The notes below the pieces were generated by a model, which made no database searches, had not been told where the DNA came from, and worked only from the letters and a program-made list of their open reading frames with translations. Below are positions 1 to 5,562 of a stretch of 5,562 nt of DNA, piece by piece (position 1 is the stretch's first letter; every line of letters starts with the position of its first letter). Made by a program: the position numbers and the translations under genes. The DNA comes from an uncultured Limnohabitans sp. Its GTDB lineage: Bacteria > Pseudomonadota > Gammaproteobacteria > Burkholderiales > Burkholderiaceae_C. Location of the stretch: NCBI RefSeq assembly GCF_937889215.1, contig NZ_CALBEX010000130.1, positions 1-5,562 of the forward strand, in the 5' to 3' direction.

Positions 1-366
<366 letters not shown>

Positions 367-389
367 TTATGCTTTCAATGCAACAAAAC

Positions 390-395
390 ATTATA
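390..395 (-). promoter_or_regulatory. alaS: Candidate -10 box of the alaS promoter
   Basis: Read on the minus strand, 395-390 is a perfect sigma-70 TATAAT. It lies 29 bases upstream of the alaS ATG, which would give a leader of about 20-25 bases. No good -35 is found at 16-19 bases spacing; the best is CCAGAA at 418-413. The -10 is therefore convincing but the promoter is incomplete by consensus. Assignment to alaS follows from position and direction. Confidence 0.5.
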
Positions 396-540
396 GATTT
401 GGCTCCAGCCCGTTCTGGGCTCACACGAAGCCCATACGCAAGGTTTTGCGACTTTTGTGACAGTCAAGACGTCCTCCAAGGGCTAAGCTGTGAAAATTGT
501 CAGGTACAAACTTCTCAACTGACACCTTTTGGAGAACTTC

Positions 541-2019
541 ATGGACATGAAAACATCGCCCCTCGCCCTGCTCAACGACCCCACTTTGCTCAAAACCGAC
601 GCTCTGATCAACGGGCAGTGGGTCTCAGGCAGTCAGCGTTTTGAGGTGACCGACCCGGCCACGGGTGGTCACTTGGCCAGCGTGGCCAACCTCGGTACGG
701 CCGAAGCAGAAGCCGCCATTGCCGCCGCCAACGCCGCCTGGGGCCCCTGGAAAACCAAAACCGCCAAAGAGCGCAGCATCATTTTGCGCAAGTGGTTTGA
801 CCTGCTGATCGCCAACACCGAAGACTTGGCACGCCTAATGACCGCAGAAAACGGCAAACCCATTGCCGAGTCGCGTGGCGAGGTGGCCTATGGCGCGAGT
901 TTTGTGGAGTGGTTTGCCGAAGAAGCCAAGCGCGTGAACGGCGAGACCCTGCCCCAGTTCGACAACAACCGCCGCCTCTTGGTGCTCAAGCAACCCATTG
1001 GCGTGTGTGCGGCCATCACGCCATGGAACTTTCCGCTGGCCATGATCACCCGCAAAGTGGCCCCGGCCTTGGCGGCAGGTTGCACCGTAGTCATCAAACC
1101 CGCCGAGCAAACCCCACTCACCGCGCTGGCCGCCGCCGAATTGGCCATTCGCGCTGGCATCCCGGCCGGGGTGTTCAACATCATCACCGCCGATGGCCCG
1201 CAAAGTGTGGCCATTGGCAAGGTGCTGTGCGCCAGCGATGTGGTGCGCCACATCAGCTTCACAGGCTCGACCGAAGTGGGCCGCATTTTGATGGCGCAGT
1301 CGGCCCCCACCGTCAAAAAAATGTCGCTGGAGCTCGGCGGTAACGCGCCCTTCATCGTGTTTGAAGACGCCGACATCGACAGCGCTGTGGAAGGCGCGTT
1401 CGCCAGCAAATACCGCAACGCCGGTCAGACGTGCGTGTGCACCAACCGTTTTTATGTGCAGGAATCGGTGTACGAAGAATTCGCCACCAAGTTCGCGGCC
1501 AAAGTCAAAACGGCCAAAGTGGGCAACGGTTTTGCCGACGGCGTGAACCAAGGCCCACTGATCGAGCCCTCGGCCCTTGACAAGGTCGAACGCCATGTGA
1601 ATGACGCCATCGCCAAGGGCGGTCGCGTGCTCACCGGCGGCAAGCGCCTGGACGGCCAGTTTTTTGAGCCCACCGTGATCGCCGATGCCAGCGCCGACAT
1701 GGTTTGCGCCAAAGAAGAAACCTTTGGCCCGTTTGCGCCGATCTTCAAATTCAAGACCGAGCAAGAAGCCATTGACGCGGCCAATAACACCGAGTTTGGC
1801 CTGGCCAGTTACTTCTACAGCCGCGATGTGGGGCGCATCTTCCGCGTCAGCGAAGCGTTGGAGTACGGCATGGTCGGCATCAACGTGGGCATTTTGGCCA
1901 CCGAACATGTGCCTTTTGGTGGCGTCAAGCAGTCGGGCCTGGGCCGAGAAGGCTCGCACCACGGCATGGACGACTATGTGGAAATCAAATACCTCTGCAT
2001 GGGCGATATCCTCAAGTAA
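541..2019 (+). CDS. gabD: NAD(P)-dependent succinate-semialdehyde dehydrogenase (GabD type)
   Basis: Aldehyde dehydrogenase superfamily enzyme that oxidises succinate semialdehyde to succinate, the last step of the GABA shunt, in the cytoplasm. It is 492 residues long, close to the family norm of about 480-490. Visible landmarks are INGQWVSGS near the N-terminus, the TPWNFP motif with catalytic Asn163, cofactor-binding Lys186 in VIKPAEQTP, FTGSTEVGR (241-249), general-base Glu264 in LELGGNAPF, nucleophile Cys298 in GQTCVCTNRF with the second Cys300 typical of GabD, and KEETFGPFAP and PFGGVKQSGLGREG toward the C-terminus. GGAG at 531-534, six bases before the ATG at 541, sets the start. An in-frame TTG at 529 would add four residues but would swallow this ribosome-binding site. 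No gabT or gabP neighbour is in view. Assignment as SSADH rather than glutarate-semialdehyde dehydrogenase rests on overall resemblance. Confidence 0.93.
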   Translation: MDMKTSPLALLNDPTLLKTDALINGQWVSGSQRFEVTDPATGGHLASVANLGTAEAEAAIAAANAAWGPWKTKTAKERSIILRKWFDLLIANTEDLARLMTAENGKPIAESRGEVAYGASFVEWFAEEAKRVNGETLPQFDNNRRLLVLKQPIGVCAAITPWNFPLAMITRKVAPALAAGCTVVIKPAEQTPLTALAAAELAIRAGIPAGVFNIITADGPQSVAIGKVLCASDVVRHISFTGSTEVGRILMAQSAPTVKKMSLELGGNAPFIVFEDADIDSAVEGAFASKYRNAGQTCVCTNRFYVQESVYEEFATKFAAKVKTAKVGNGFADGVNQGPLIEPSALDKVERHVNDAIAKGGRVLTGGKRLDGQFFEPTVIADASADMVCAKEETFGPFAPIFKFKTEQEAIDAANNTEFGLASYFYSRDVGRIFRVSEALEYGMVGINVGILATEHVPFGGVKQSGLGREGSHHGMDDYVEIKYLCMGDILK

Positions 2020-2032
2020 ACTACGCAGCTTG

Positions 2033-2068
2033 GCGGGTGTCGTTCAATGGTAGGACATGCCCGCTCTA
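2033..2068 (+). pseudogene. tRNA-Gly remnant lacking the anticodon and T arms
   Basis: GCGGGTG at 2033-2039 is a typical glycine-tRNA 5' acceptor strand. T8 and C9 follow, then a D arm whose stem GTTC (2042-2045) pairs with GGAC (2053-2056) around the loop AATGGTA. After A26 (2057) the sequence jumps to TGCCCGC (2058-2064). This pairs along all 7 positions with the 5' acceptor strand (five Watson-Crick pairs and two G-T wobbles) and is followed by TCTA where TCCA would be expected. About 39 bases, canonical positions 27-65, are missing, including the whole anticodon arm. It therefore cannot act as a tRNA. It starts 13 bases after the gabD stop. Glycine identity is inferred from the acceptor and D-arm sequence because the anticodon is gone. 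Confidence 0.7.
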
Positions 2069-2070
2069 TG

Positions 2071-2087
2071 AAAACCGGGGTTTTTTC
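2071..2087 (+). terminator. Rho-independent terminator-like hairpin after the tRNA remnant
   Basis: AAAACC (2071-2076) and GGTTTT (2079-2084) form a perfect 6-bp stem around GG, followed by two more T residues. The stem is rich in A-T pairs and short, but the run of six T residues and the position right after the tRNA remnant and gabD suggest it was the tRNA terminator. It may now serve gabD, whose stop is 51 bases upstream. Confidence 0.5.
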
Positions 2088-2346
2088 AGGAAATACCTAT
2101 ACCAAAAGCTACACCGATTAAGGCTTTTTCTGGTTGCTCCAAAGTCCGGTAATACTTCGCGAAACAGTGGTTTTAAACCAGAACATTCGCAAACCGTTGT
2201 GAAGGCTTGAGCCTTCAAATTTGACCAAAATGCGCGACAAGCCCGGTCACTTTAGGGCCGGGAAGGATAGCGCGGACCGCGAAGCGGTCCTTTGCATGCC
2301 CCGAGTCCCCGCACAAGTGGGCTCGTCGAAACCCTGTCAATCGCAT
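2088..2346. other. Gene-free boundary segment rich in short hairpins
   Basis: No coding frame here has recognisable protein similarity. Several inverted repeats are present: TGGTTT-T-AAACCA at 2168-2180, GAAGGCT-TG-AGCCTTC at 2201-2216, CCCGG/CCGGG at 2242-2262, a perfect GGACCGC-GAA-GCGGTCC at 2274-2290, and CGAGTCC/GGGCTCG at about 2301-2325 with one wobble pair. Such dense short hairpins are common at insertion-sequence ends and in structured RNAs. Here they lie just upstream of a broken tnpB, so remnants of IS200/IS605-type ends are a reasonable guess but unproved. Confidence 0.4.
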
Positions 2347-2374
2347 TTGACACCGTGCATCTTCATTGCATGAT
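2347..2374 (+). promoter_or_regulatory. Candidate promoter upstream of the tnpB fragment
   Basis: A perfect -35 TTGACA at 2347-2352 is followed after 16 bases by CATGAT (2369-2374, four of six consensus positions). This would start transcripts roughly 20 bases before the tnpB ATG. The -35 is also one arm of a perfect inverted repeat, TGTCAA (2335-2340), six bases, TTGACA (2347-2352), which could be an operator or chance. Confidence 0.35.
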
Positions 2375-2399
2375 GATTTCTCTACCAAAGAAACCAACC

Positions 2400-2837
2400 A
2401 TGCAACGCCTGCAAGCCTTCAAATTCGAGCTGATGCCCAATGGGGCGCAGGCCAGACAGATGCGCCGATTCGTTGGTGCGTGCAGGTTTGTCTTCAATAA
2501 GGCGTTGGCATTGCAAAAGGAGCGCCATGAGCGTGGCGACAAAAAACTTGGCTACGCTGGGCTGTGCAAGGTTTTAACGGATTGGCGCAACGACTCGGAG
2601 ACCGCGTGGCTGGCCACAGCCCCAGCGCACCCCTTGCAGCAGACGCTGAAAGATTTGGAGCGGGCTTACACCAACTTCTTTGCCAAGCGATCGGGCTTTC
2701 CTCGTTTTAAGCGCAAAGGCGACAACAACGGTTTTCGTTACCCCGACCCCAAGCAGTTTAAGCTCGATGAGGCCAACGCCCGCGTGTTCCTGCCCAAGCT
2801 GGGGTGGGTACGCTACCGCAAGAGCTTCGCGGCTTGA
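2400..2837 (+). pseudogene. tnpB: Truncated IS200/IS605-family TnpB (OrfB) transposon protein, N-terminal part
   Basis: TnpB proteins are RNA-guided RuvC-type nucleases carried by IS200/IS605 elements, usually about 370-410 residues. This frame gives 145 residues starting MQRLQAFKFELMPNGAQ. The N-terminal TnpB pattern is clear: FKFELMPN (about 7-14), a helical RRFVGACRFVFNKAL stretch (about 21-35), HPLQQTLKDLERAYTNFF (about 76-93), RSGFPRFKRKGDN (about 96-108), FRYPDPKQFKLDE (about 111-123) and VFLPKLGWVRYRKS (about 129-142). It then ends FAA-stop. The RuvC catalytic acidic residues and the zinc-binding cysteines, all in the missing C-terminal two thirds, are absent, so no nuclease activity is expected. 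The ATG at 2400 is chosen because the protein similarity starts there; the in-frame extension back to 2292 has no TnpB character. No strong ribosome-binding site is seen. Confidence 0.88.
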
Positions 2838-3148
2838 GTGAGGCTCGTGGTGGCCGCGCCAAGACCACACGGCTCGGGGACGCGTTCGCCGAGGGCTGGG
2901 TTGCGGGCATCGACAAGCTCGTGGCCGACTTTGCCAACCCCGAACCGGTTGAGGCTGCCATCGGCGAGTATGTTGAGCAGAAGGCGGCGGGCAAGAGTGC
3001 GCCCACGCGGGAGCCCAAGAGGTCCGAGGCAGGGTTCTATGCCGCTGCCATGCAGGGACTCAAGGCCGCGAGCGGGGAATCGATTTACCGGCCCATGGAG
3101 GCGCAGGGCCCCAAGCAAGCCATTGAGCACGGCTCCAACGCCAATTGA
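2804..3148 (+). pseudogene. C-terminal fragment of a DUF2786/DUF7168-like mobile-element protein
   Basis: The frame is open from a GTG at 2804, but its first nine codons lie in out-of-frame tnpB sequence. Native sequence seems to start around 2831 (GLSEARGGRAKTTRLGDAF). The segment DAFAEGWVAGIDKLVADFA, the later YVEQKAAG stretch and an Ala-rich tail ending near YRPMEAQGPKQAIEHGS resemble the C-terminal half of DUF2786-type proteins found in prophages and integrative elements. Their biochemical role is unknown to me. The N-terminal half is absent and is not found upstream of the tnpB fragment. No Shine-Dalgarno sequence precedes the GTG, so expression is doubtful. Its stop is 8 bases before the metallophosphatase start, as expected for an original operon. 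The family call is from memory of the motif pattern. Confidence 0.55.
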
Positions 3149-3156
3149 GGTCTTAA

Positions 3157-3927
3157 ATGAAACACCAAATCCACCGCTACCCCCAAAACACAACGGGCCG
3201 CGACTTTGTCGTCGGCGACATCCACGGCCATTTTTCGCGCTTGCGCCGGGCGATGGAGTTCATCGGCTTCGACCCGTCCCGCGACAGATTGTTTTGCGCC
3301 GGTGACCTGGTCGACCGAGGCCCTGAGTCTCATGACGTGCTCAATTGGCTGGCCCAGCCGTGGTTCAAGTCGGTGCGCGGCAATCACGATCACAGCGCTG
3401 TGCGGTGGGGGAATCCCGATAACGCGATGGATGTCTCGCTGTATGCGCAAAATGGCGGCGCCTGGAACATCGGCAACACCCAGCCTGAGCGCCTGCGCTT
3501 CTCCGATGCGTTGGACGAATTGCCGCTGGCCATCGAACTGCAAACAGCAGCCGGCCCGGTGGGCATCATCCATGCGGACTGCCCCATGGGCGACTGGGGC
3601 GTGTTTGTCGCCGCGATGGAGGACCCAAGCACAACTCGGCATCTCCAAAAAGACATGACTGAGTTCGCCATGTGGAGCCGCGACCGCATCAAGAGCGGCG
3701 ACAGCAGCGCAGTAGAGGGGCTGGTGGCCCTGGTGGTCGGTCATTCAACCATCGTTCGGCCGGTGGTGCTGGGCAACGTGCACTTCATCGACACGGGCGG
3801 TTGGCGCGAAGACGGGGGCTTCACGTTTTTGGAGGTTGGCACATTGAGTGCGCAGACCATCGACAACACCCTTGCAGACTTGGACGCAATGGACGCCACG
3901 CAACGCGAAACCGAGCCCTTGCACTGA
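3157..3927 (+). CDS. Lambda-type metallophosphatase (PPP-family serine/threonine phosphatase-like)
   Basis: Predicted cytosolic calcineurin-like metallophosphoesterase of the phage lambda PP / PrpA / Ap4A-hydrolase group, 256 residues. The metal-binding signatures are all present: GDIHGH (20-25, Asp21 and His23), GDLVDRG (49-55, Asp50), GNHDH (75-79, Asn76 and His77), IIHAD with His139, and GHST with His196, then FIDTGGW (210-216). These match the order and near-exact spacing of lambda phosphatase (Asp20, His22, Asp49, Asn75, His139, His186), so it should be an active Mn2+-type enzyme. The natural substrate (phosphoprotein or dinucleoside polyphosphate) cannot be told from sequence. The start is supported by GAGG at 3147-3150, six bases before the ATG and overlapping the previous stop. 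The C-terminal 25 or so residues, Asp- and Thr-rich, extend past the usual fold. No signal peptide or membrane segment is seen. Confidence 0.9.
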   Translation: MKHQIHRYPQNTTGRDFVVGDIHGHFSRLRRAMEFIGFDPSRDRLFCAGDLVDRGPESHDVLNWLAQPWFKSVRGNHDHSAVRWGNPDNAMDVSLYAQNGGAWNIGNTQPERLRFSDALDELPLAIELQTAAGPVGIIHADCPMGDWGVFVAAMEDPSTTRHLQKDMTEFAMWSRDRIKSGDSSAVEGLVALVVGHSTIVRPVVLGNVHFIDTGGWREDGGFTFLEVGTLSAQTIDNTLADLDAMDATQRETEPLH

Positions 3928-3935
3928 ATTTTCTG

Positions 3936-3962
3936 GCCAAAGGTGAATGCTGCGCTTTTGGC
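3936..3962 (+). other. Hairpin in the spacer after the phosphatase gene
   Basis: GCCAAAGG (3936-3943) and CTTTTGGC (3955-3962) can form an 8-bp stem with one G-T pair and an 11-base loop, 9 bases after the phosphatase stop. There is no following T run, so it is not a standard terminator. It might slow transcription or stabilise mRNA ends between the phosphatase and the downstream three-gene set. Confidence 0.3.
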
Positions 3963-4010
3963 TTAGCAGTTCGAATTTGACTTGGGGGTTTTGCTTGGGA
4001 GACTGTGTGT

Positions 4011-4370
4011 ATGACCACTGCACAAGGACTTCCAATGGACCAGAATCACGCCGCCGCCTCGGGGCATTGCACGCCCGCGGGACCTTTCACCCCCGCCCAA
4101 CTCGCGCATACGCAAAGCGCATTTGCGGACTACTTGCGCCGCCATTACCCCGAGCAGTCGGCGGCGGCCCAGCCTATCGTCACCAACGAGGCCTTGCAAG
4201 CCAGTATGTACCGCTGGATTCGGGCAGTGGTCATCAGTGATAGCCAAGACGAGATCACCGATGCGCTTGAGGCTATTTCTGCGCGGCCGGTTACCGAGGC
4301 CGCTTTTGATGCTGCTATCGCCGAGGCTACGGTCCGTTACCCCCTGGGAATCGAGGTGGGTCGTGGCTGA
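4011..4370 (+). CDS. Unrecognised 119-residue helical protein
   Basis: I do not recognise the family. The protein begins MTTAQGLPMDQNHAAASGHC. It is Ala-rich, probably soluble and mostly helical after a disordered N-terminus, for example TPAQLAHTQSAFADYLRRHY and ITDALEAISARPVTEAAFDA. It has no membrane segment, signal peptide or clear catalytic motif. The start is ambiguous: the ATG at 4011 has GGAG at 3998-4001, nine bases upstream, whereas the ATG at 4035 has a better AAGGA at 4024-4028, six bases upstream, and would give 111 residues. A GTG at 4005 is less likely. The stop overlaps the start of the DUF5131 gene by 8 bases, so it was probably translated with it. As a small upstream partner it may be accessory to the DUF5131/methyltransferase pair, which is only inference from position. 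Confidence 0.7.
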   Translation: MTTAQGLPMDQNHAAASGHCTPAGPFTPAQLAHTQSAFADYLRRHYPEQSAAAQPIVTNEALQASMYRWIRAVVISDSQDEITDALEAISARPVTEAAFDAAIAEATVRYPLGIEVGRG

Positions 4371-5334
4371 AACCACCATCGAGTGGACCCGTGGCCCCAA
4401 CGGCGAAAAGGGCTTCACCTTCAACCCTTGGTACGGCTGTACGAAGGTGTCGCCCGCCTGTGATCACTGCTATGCCGAGGACTGGGCCAAGCGCAGCGGC
4501 TTGGTTCAGTGGGGGCCGGGTGCAGAGCGCCGCCGCTCCAGTGATTCGAATTGGAAATTGCCACTCAAGTGGAATGCCGAGGCCGAGCGCCTAAGGGTCC
4601 GGTACCGGGTGTTCTGCGCCAGCCTGGCCGATGTTTTCGACAACTCGGTGCCGCAGGAATGGCGCGAGGATTTGTTCACGCTGATTGAGCAGACCCCTTA
4701 CCTAGATTGGTTGCTCTTAACTAAACGAATCGGCAACGTGGCCAACATGCTGCCGGTGCCGTTCGACTTTGGGCGCCTTTACCCGAACGTCTGGATTGGC
4801 GCCACGATCTGCAACCAGGAAGAAGCCGACCGCGACATTCCGAAGCTGCTGCGCGTGCCGGCAGCGAAGCGGTTCTTGAGCATGGAACCGCTACTTGGAC
4901 CGGTTGATCTTCAGTTCTACATTTACAGCGAGCCTACGGGAAATTTCCGCACCCATGAGGGCAAACGACAAATAGAACTGCGCAAGCCTGCCGATGGGGG
5001 TTTGCATTGGGTCATTGTCGGCGGAGAGAGTGGCCCCAACGCTCGACCGCTGCATCCCGATTGGGTGCGCAGCCTTCGCGACCAGTGCCAGGCCGCCGGA
5101 GTTGCATTCTTCTTTAAGCAGCATGGTGAATGGCTCGCCACAGATTTTTGTGATGACGCGATGGCGATGATCCCTCACAAGCGCTTGGCCTACGTGCGCA
5201 AAGATGGATCGTTTCATGACGATCCTCAAAAGGCTGATCCCGTTGGGGGTGAACAAGAGACAGCTTGGATTGGCAAAAAAGCCGCAGGCCGCATGCTGGA
5301 CGGCCGGGAGTGGAACGAGGTGCCCAAATGCTGA
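4363..5334 (+). CDS. DUF5131 (phage Gp37/Gp68) three-cysteine-motif protein
   Basis: A 323-residue member of the phage Gp37/Gp68 family (DUF5131). The hallmark N-terminal motif is FNPWYGCTKVSPACDHCYAE, with Cys26, Cys33 and Cys36 spaced C-x6-C-x2-C. It recalls iron-sulfur binding radical-SAM clusters (usually C-x3-C-x2-C), but the activity is not established to my knowledge. Other family blocks are ASLADVFDN (about 86-94), DWLLLTKR, SMEPLLGP (173-180), VIVGGESGPNARP (217-229) and VAFFFKQHG (247-255). The start is GTG at 4363, giving VAETTIEW, with GAGG at 4353-4356 six bases upstream. The open frame upstream to 4123 reads as out-of-frame translation of the previous gene. It overlaps the previous stop by 8 bases and the next gene by 7. 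The family is frequent in prophages and mobile elements. I see no TcmP partner gene in the window. Confidence 0.92.
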   Translation: MAETTIEWTRGPNGEKGFTFNPWYGCTKVSPACDHCYAEDWAKRSGLVQWGPGAERRRSSDSNWKLPLKWNAEAERLRVRYRVFCASLADVFDNSVPQEWREDLFTLIEQTPYLDWLLLTKRIGNVANMLPVPFDFGRLYPNVWIGATICNQEEADRDIPKLLRVPAAKRFLSMEPLLGPVDLQFYIYSEPTGNFRTHEGKRQIELRKPADGGLHWVIVGGESGPNARPLHPDWVRSLRDQCQAAGVAFFFKQHGEWLATDFCDDAMAMIPHKRLAYVRKDGSFHDDPQKADPVGGEQETAWIGKKAAGRMLDGREWNEVPKC

Positions 5335-5562
5335 CGAGCCAATTCACCCTCGGCCTACACCATGAAATCGTGGTCGATCTTTTCGCTGGCGGCGGCGGCG
5401 CTTCAACTGGCATTGAGTTGGGCATTGGTCGCCACGTCGATGTGGCCATCAATCACGACCCAGAGGCCATCAGCTTGCACGAAGCCAACCATCCGCAAAC
5501 GACCCATTACGTGTCAGACGTGTTTGCGGCAGACCCCGGTACGGTCGCGGACGGCCGCCCAG
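5328..5562 (+). CDS. DNA (cytosine-5-)methyltransferase, N-terminal 78 codons (partial, runs off right edge)
   Basis: C5-cytosine DNA methyltransferases move a methyl group from S-adenosylmethionine to cytosine in a target sequence. The open frame MLTSQFTLGLHHEIVVDLFA shows motif I DLFAGGGGASTGIE (residues 17-30), the AdoMet-binding loop, and then INHDPEAI (41-48), the motif II region with the acidic residue that usually contacts AdoMet. The catalytic Pro-Cys motif IV and the target-recognition domain lie beyond the window. The start ATG at 5328 overlaps the DUF5131 stop (ATGCTGA) and has GAGG at 5317-5320, seven bases upstream, inside the upstream gene, so translation is likely coupled. No restriction endonuclease is in view, so it may be an orphan phage-type enzyme protecting the element's DNA. 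That is inference. Confidence 0.9.
   Translation, partial: MLTSQFTLGLHHEIVVDLFAGGGGASTGIELGIGRHVDVAINHDPEAISLHEANHPQTTHYVSDVFAADPGTVADGRP

Noticed and set aside
529..540. TTG start for gabD
   Set aside because: The TTG overlaps the GGAG ribosome-binding site that serves the ATG at 541.
835..1962. Long minus-strand open frame of 375 codons opposite gabD
   Set aside because: Its translation is rich in Gly, His and Ala without any motif, as expected for the antisense of a high-GC gene, while the plus strand has an intact catalytic enzyme.
2104..2128. AAAAGC/GCTTTT inverted repeat as a second terminator
   Set aside because: The 6-bp A-T-rich stem with a 13-base loop is too weak, and such T/A pairings are frequent in this segment.
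2274..2293. Perfect GC-rich hairpin followed by TTT as a terminator for gabD
   Set aside because: It is about 255 bases past the gabD stop, has only three T residues, and a nearer terminator-like hairpin exists at 2071-2087.
2292..2399. 36-codon N-terminal extension of the TnpB fragment
   Set aside because: TnpB similarity starts at the Met at 2400, and the upstream residues match nothing in the family and cross hairpin and promoter-like sequence.
3085..3744. Minus-strand open frame of 219 codons opposite the phosphatase
   Set aside because: It has no motif and lies opposite a gene with a full set of metal-binding residues.
4123..4362. 80-codon in-frame N-terminal extension of the DUF5131 gene
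   Set aside because: This part is Arg-, Pro- and Ser-rich and is the shadow of the upstream 119-residue gene. The GTG at 4363 has a good ribosome-binding site and gives the normal family N-terminus.

Overview
The window looks like a Gram-negative, high-GC chromosome. The protein sequences and codon use suggest Betaproteobacteria, probably Burkholderiales/Comamonadaceae; this is an inference from resemblance, not a search. It splits into a conserved chromosomal left part (about 1-2090), a scarred boundary (about 2030-2840) and a mobile-element gene block on the right (about 2840-5562) that runs off the window.

Left part: the first 120 codons of alaS (alanyl-tRNA synthetase) lie on the minus strand and run off the left edge. 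A divergent, complete gabD-type NAD(P)-dependent succinate-semialdehyde dehydrogenase follows on the plus strand (541-2019). Their 180-base spacer carries a perfect TATAAT -10 box for alaS.

Boundary: just after gabD is what appears to be the corpse of a tRNA-Gly gene (2033-2068). The 5' acceptor strand and D arm are followed directly by the 3' acceptor strand, so the anticodon and T arms are missing, and a hairpin terminator comes next. tRNA genes are common integration sites for prophages and integrative elements, which fits the foreign genes to the right, although no integrase or attachment repeat is visible. Then come about 300 bases without a gene but with several short hairpins and a candidate promoter. 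Next is the N-terminal third of an IS200/IS605-type TnpB (2400-2837), cut off before its catalytic domain. It is joined directly to the C-terminal part of a different gene, resembling DUF2786/DUF7168 proteins of phages and mobile elements (to 3148). The TnpB 3' part and the DUF2786 5' part are both absent, so a deletion fused the two.

Right part: a same-strand, tightly packed set follows. It comprises a lambda-type metallophosphatase (3157-3927), an unrecognised 119-residue protein (4011-4370), a DUF5131 'phage Gp37/Gp68' three-cysteine protein (4363-5334) and the start of a DNA cytosine-5 methyltransferase (5328 onward). The last three overlap by 8 and 7 bases, and the last two share the same GAGGTG ribosome-binding site, so they are probably translationally coupled. 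The set is typical of prophage or integrative-element cargo. The DUF5131-methyltransferase pair is the most biologically suggestive association in the window.
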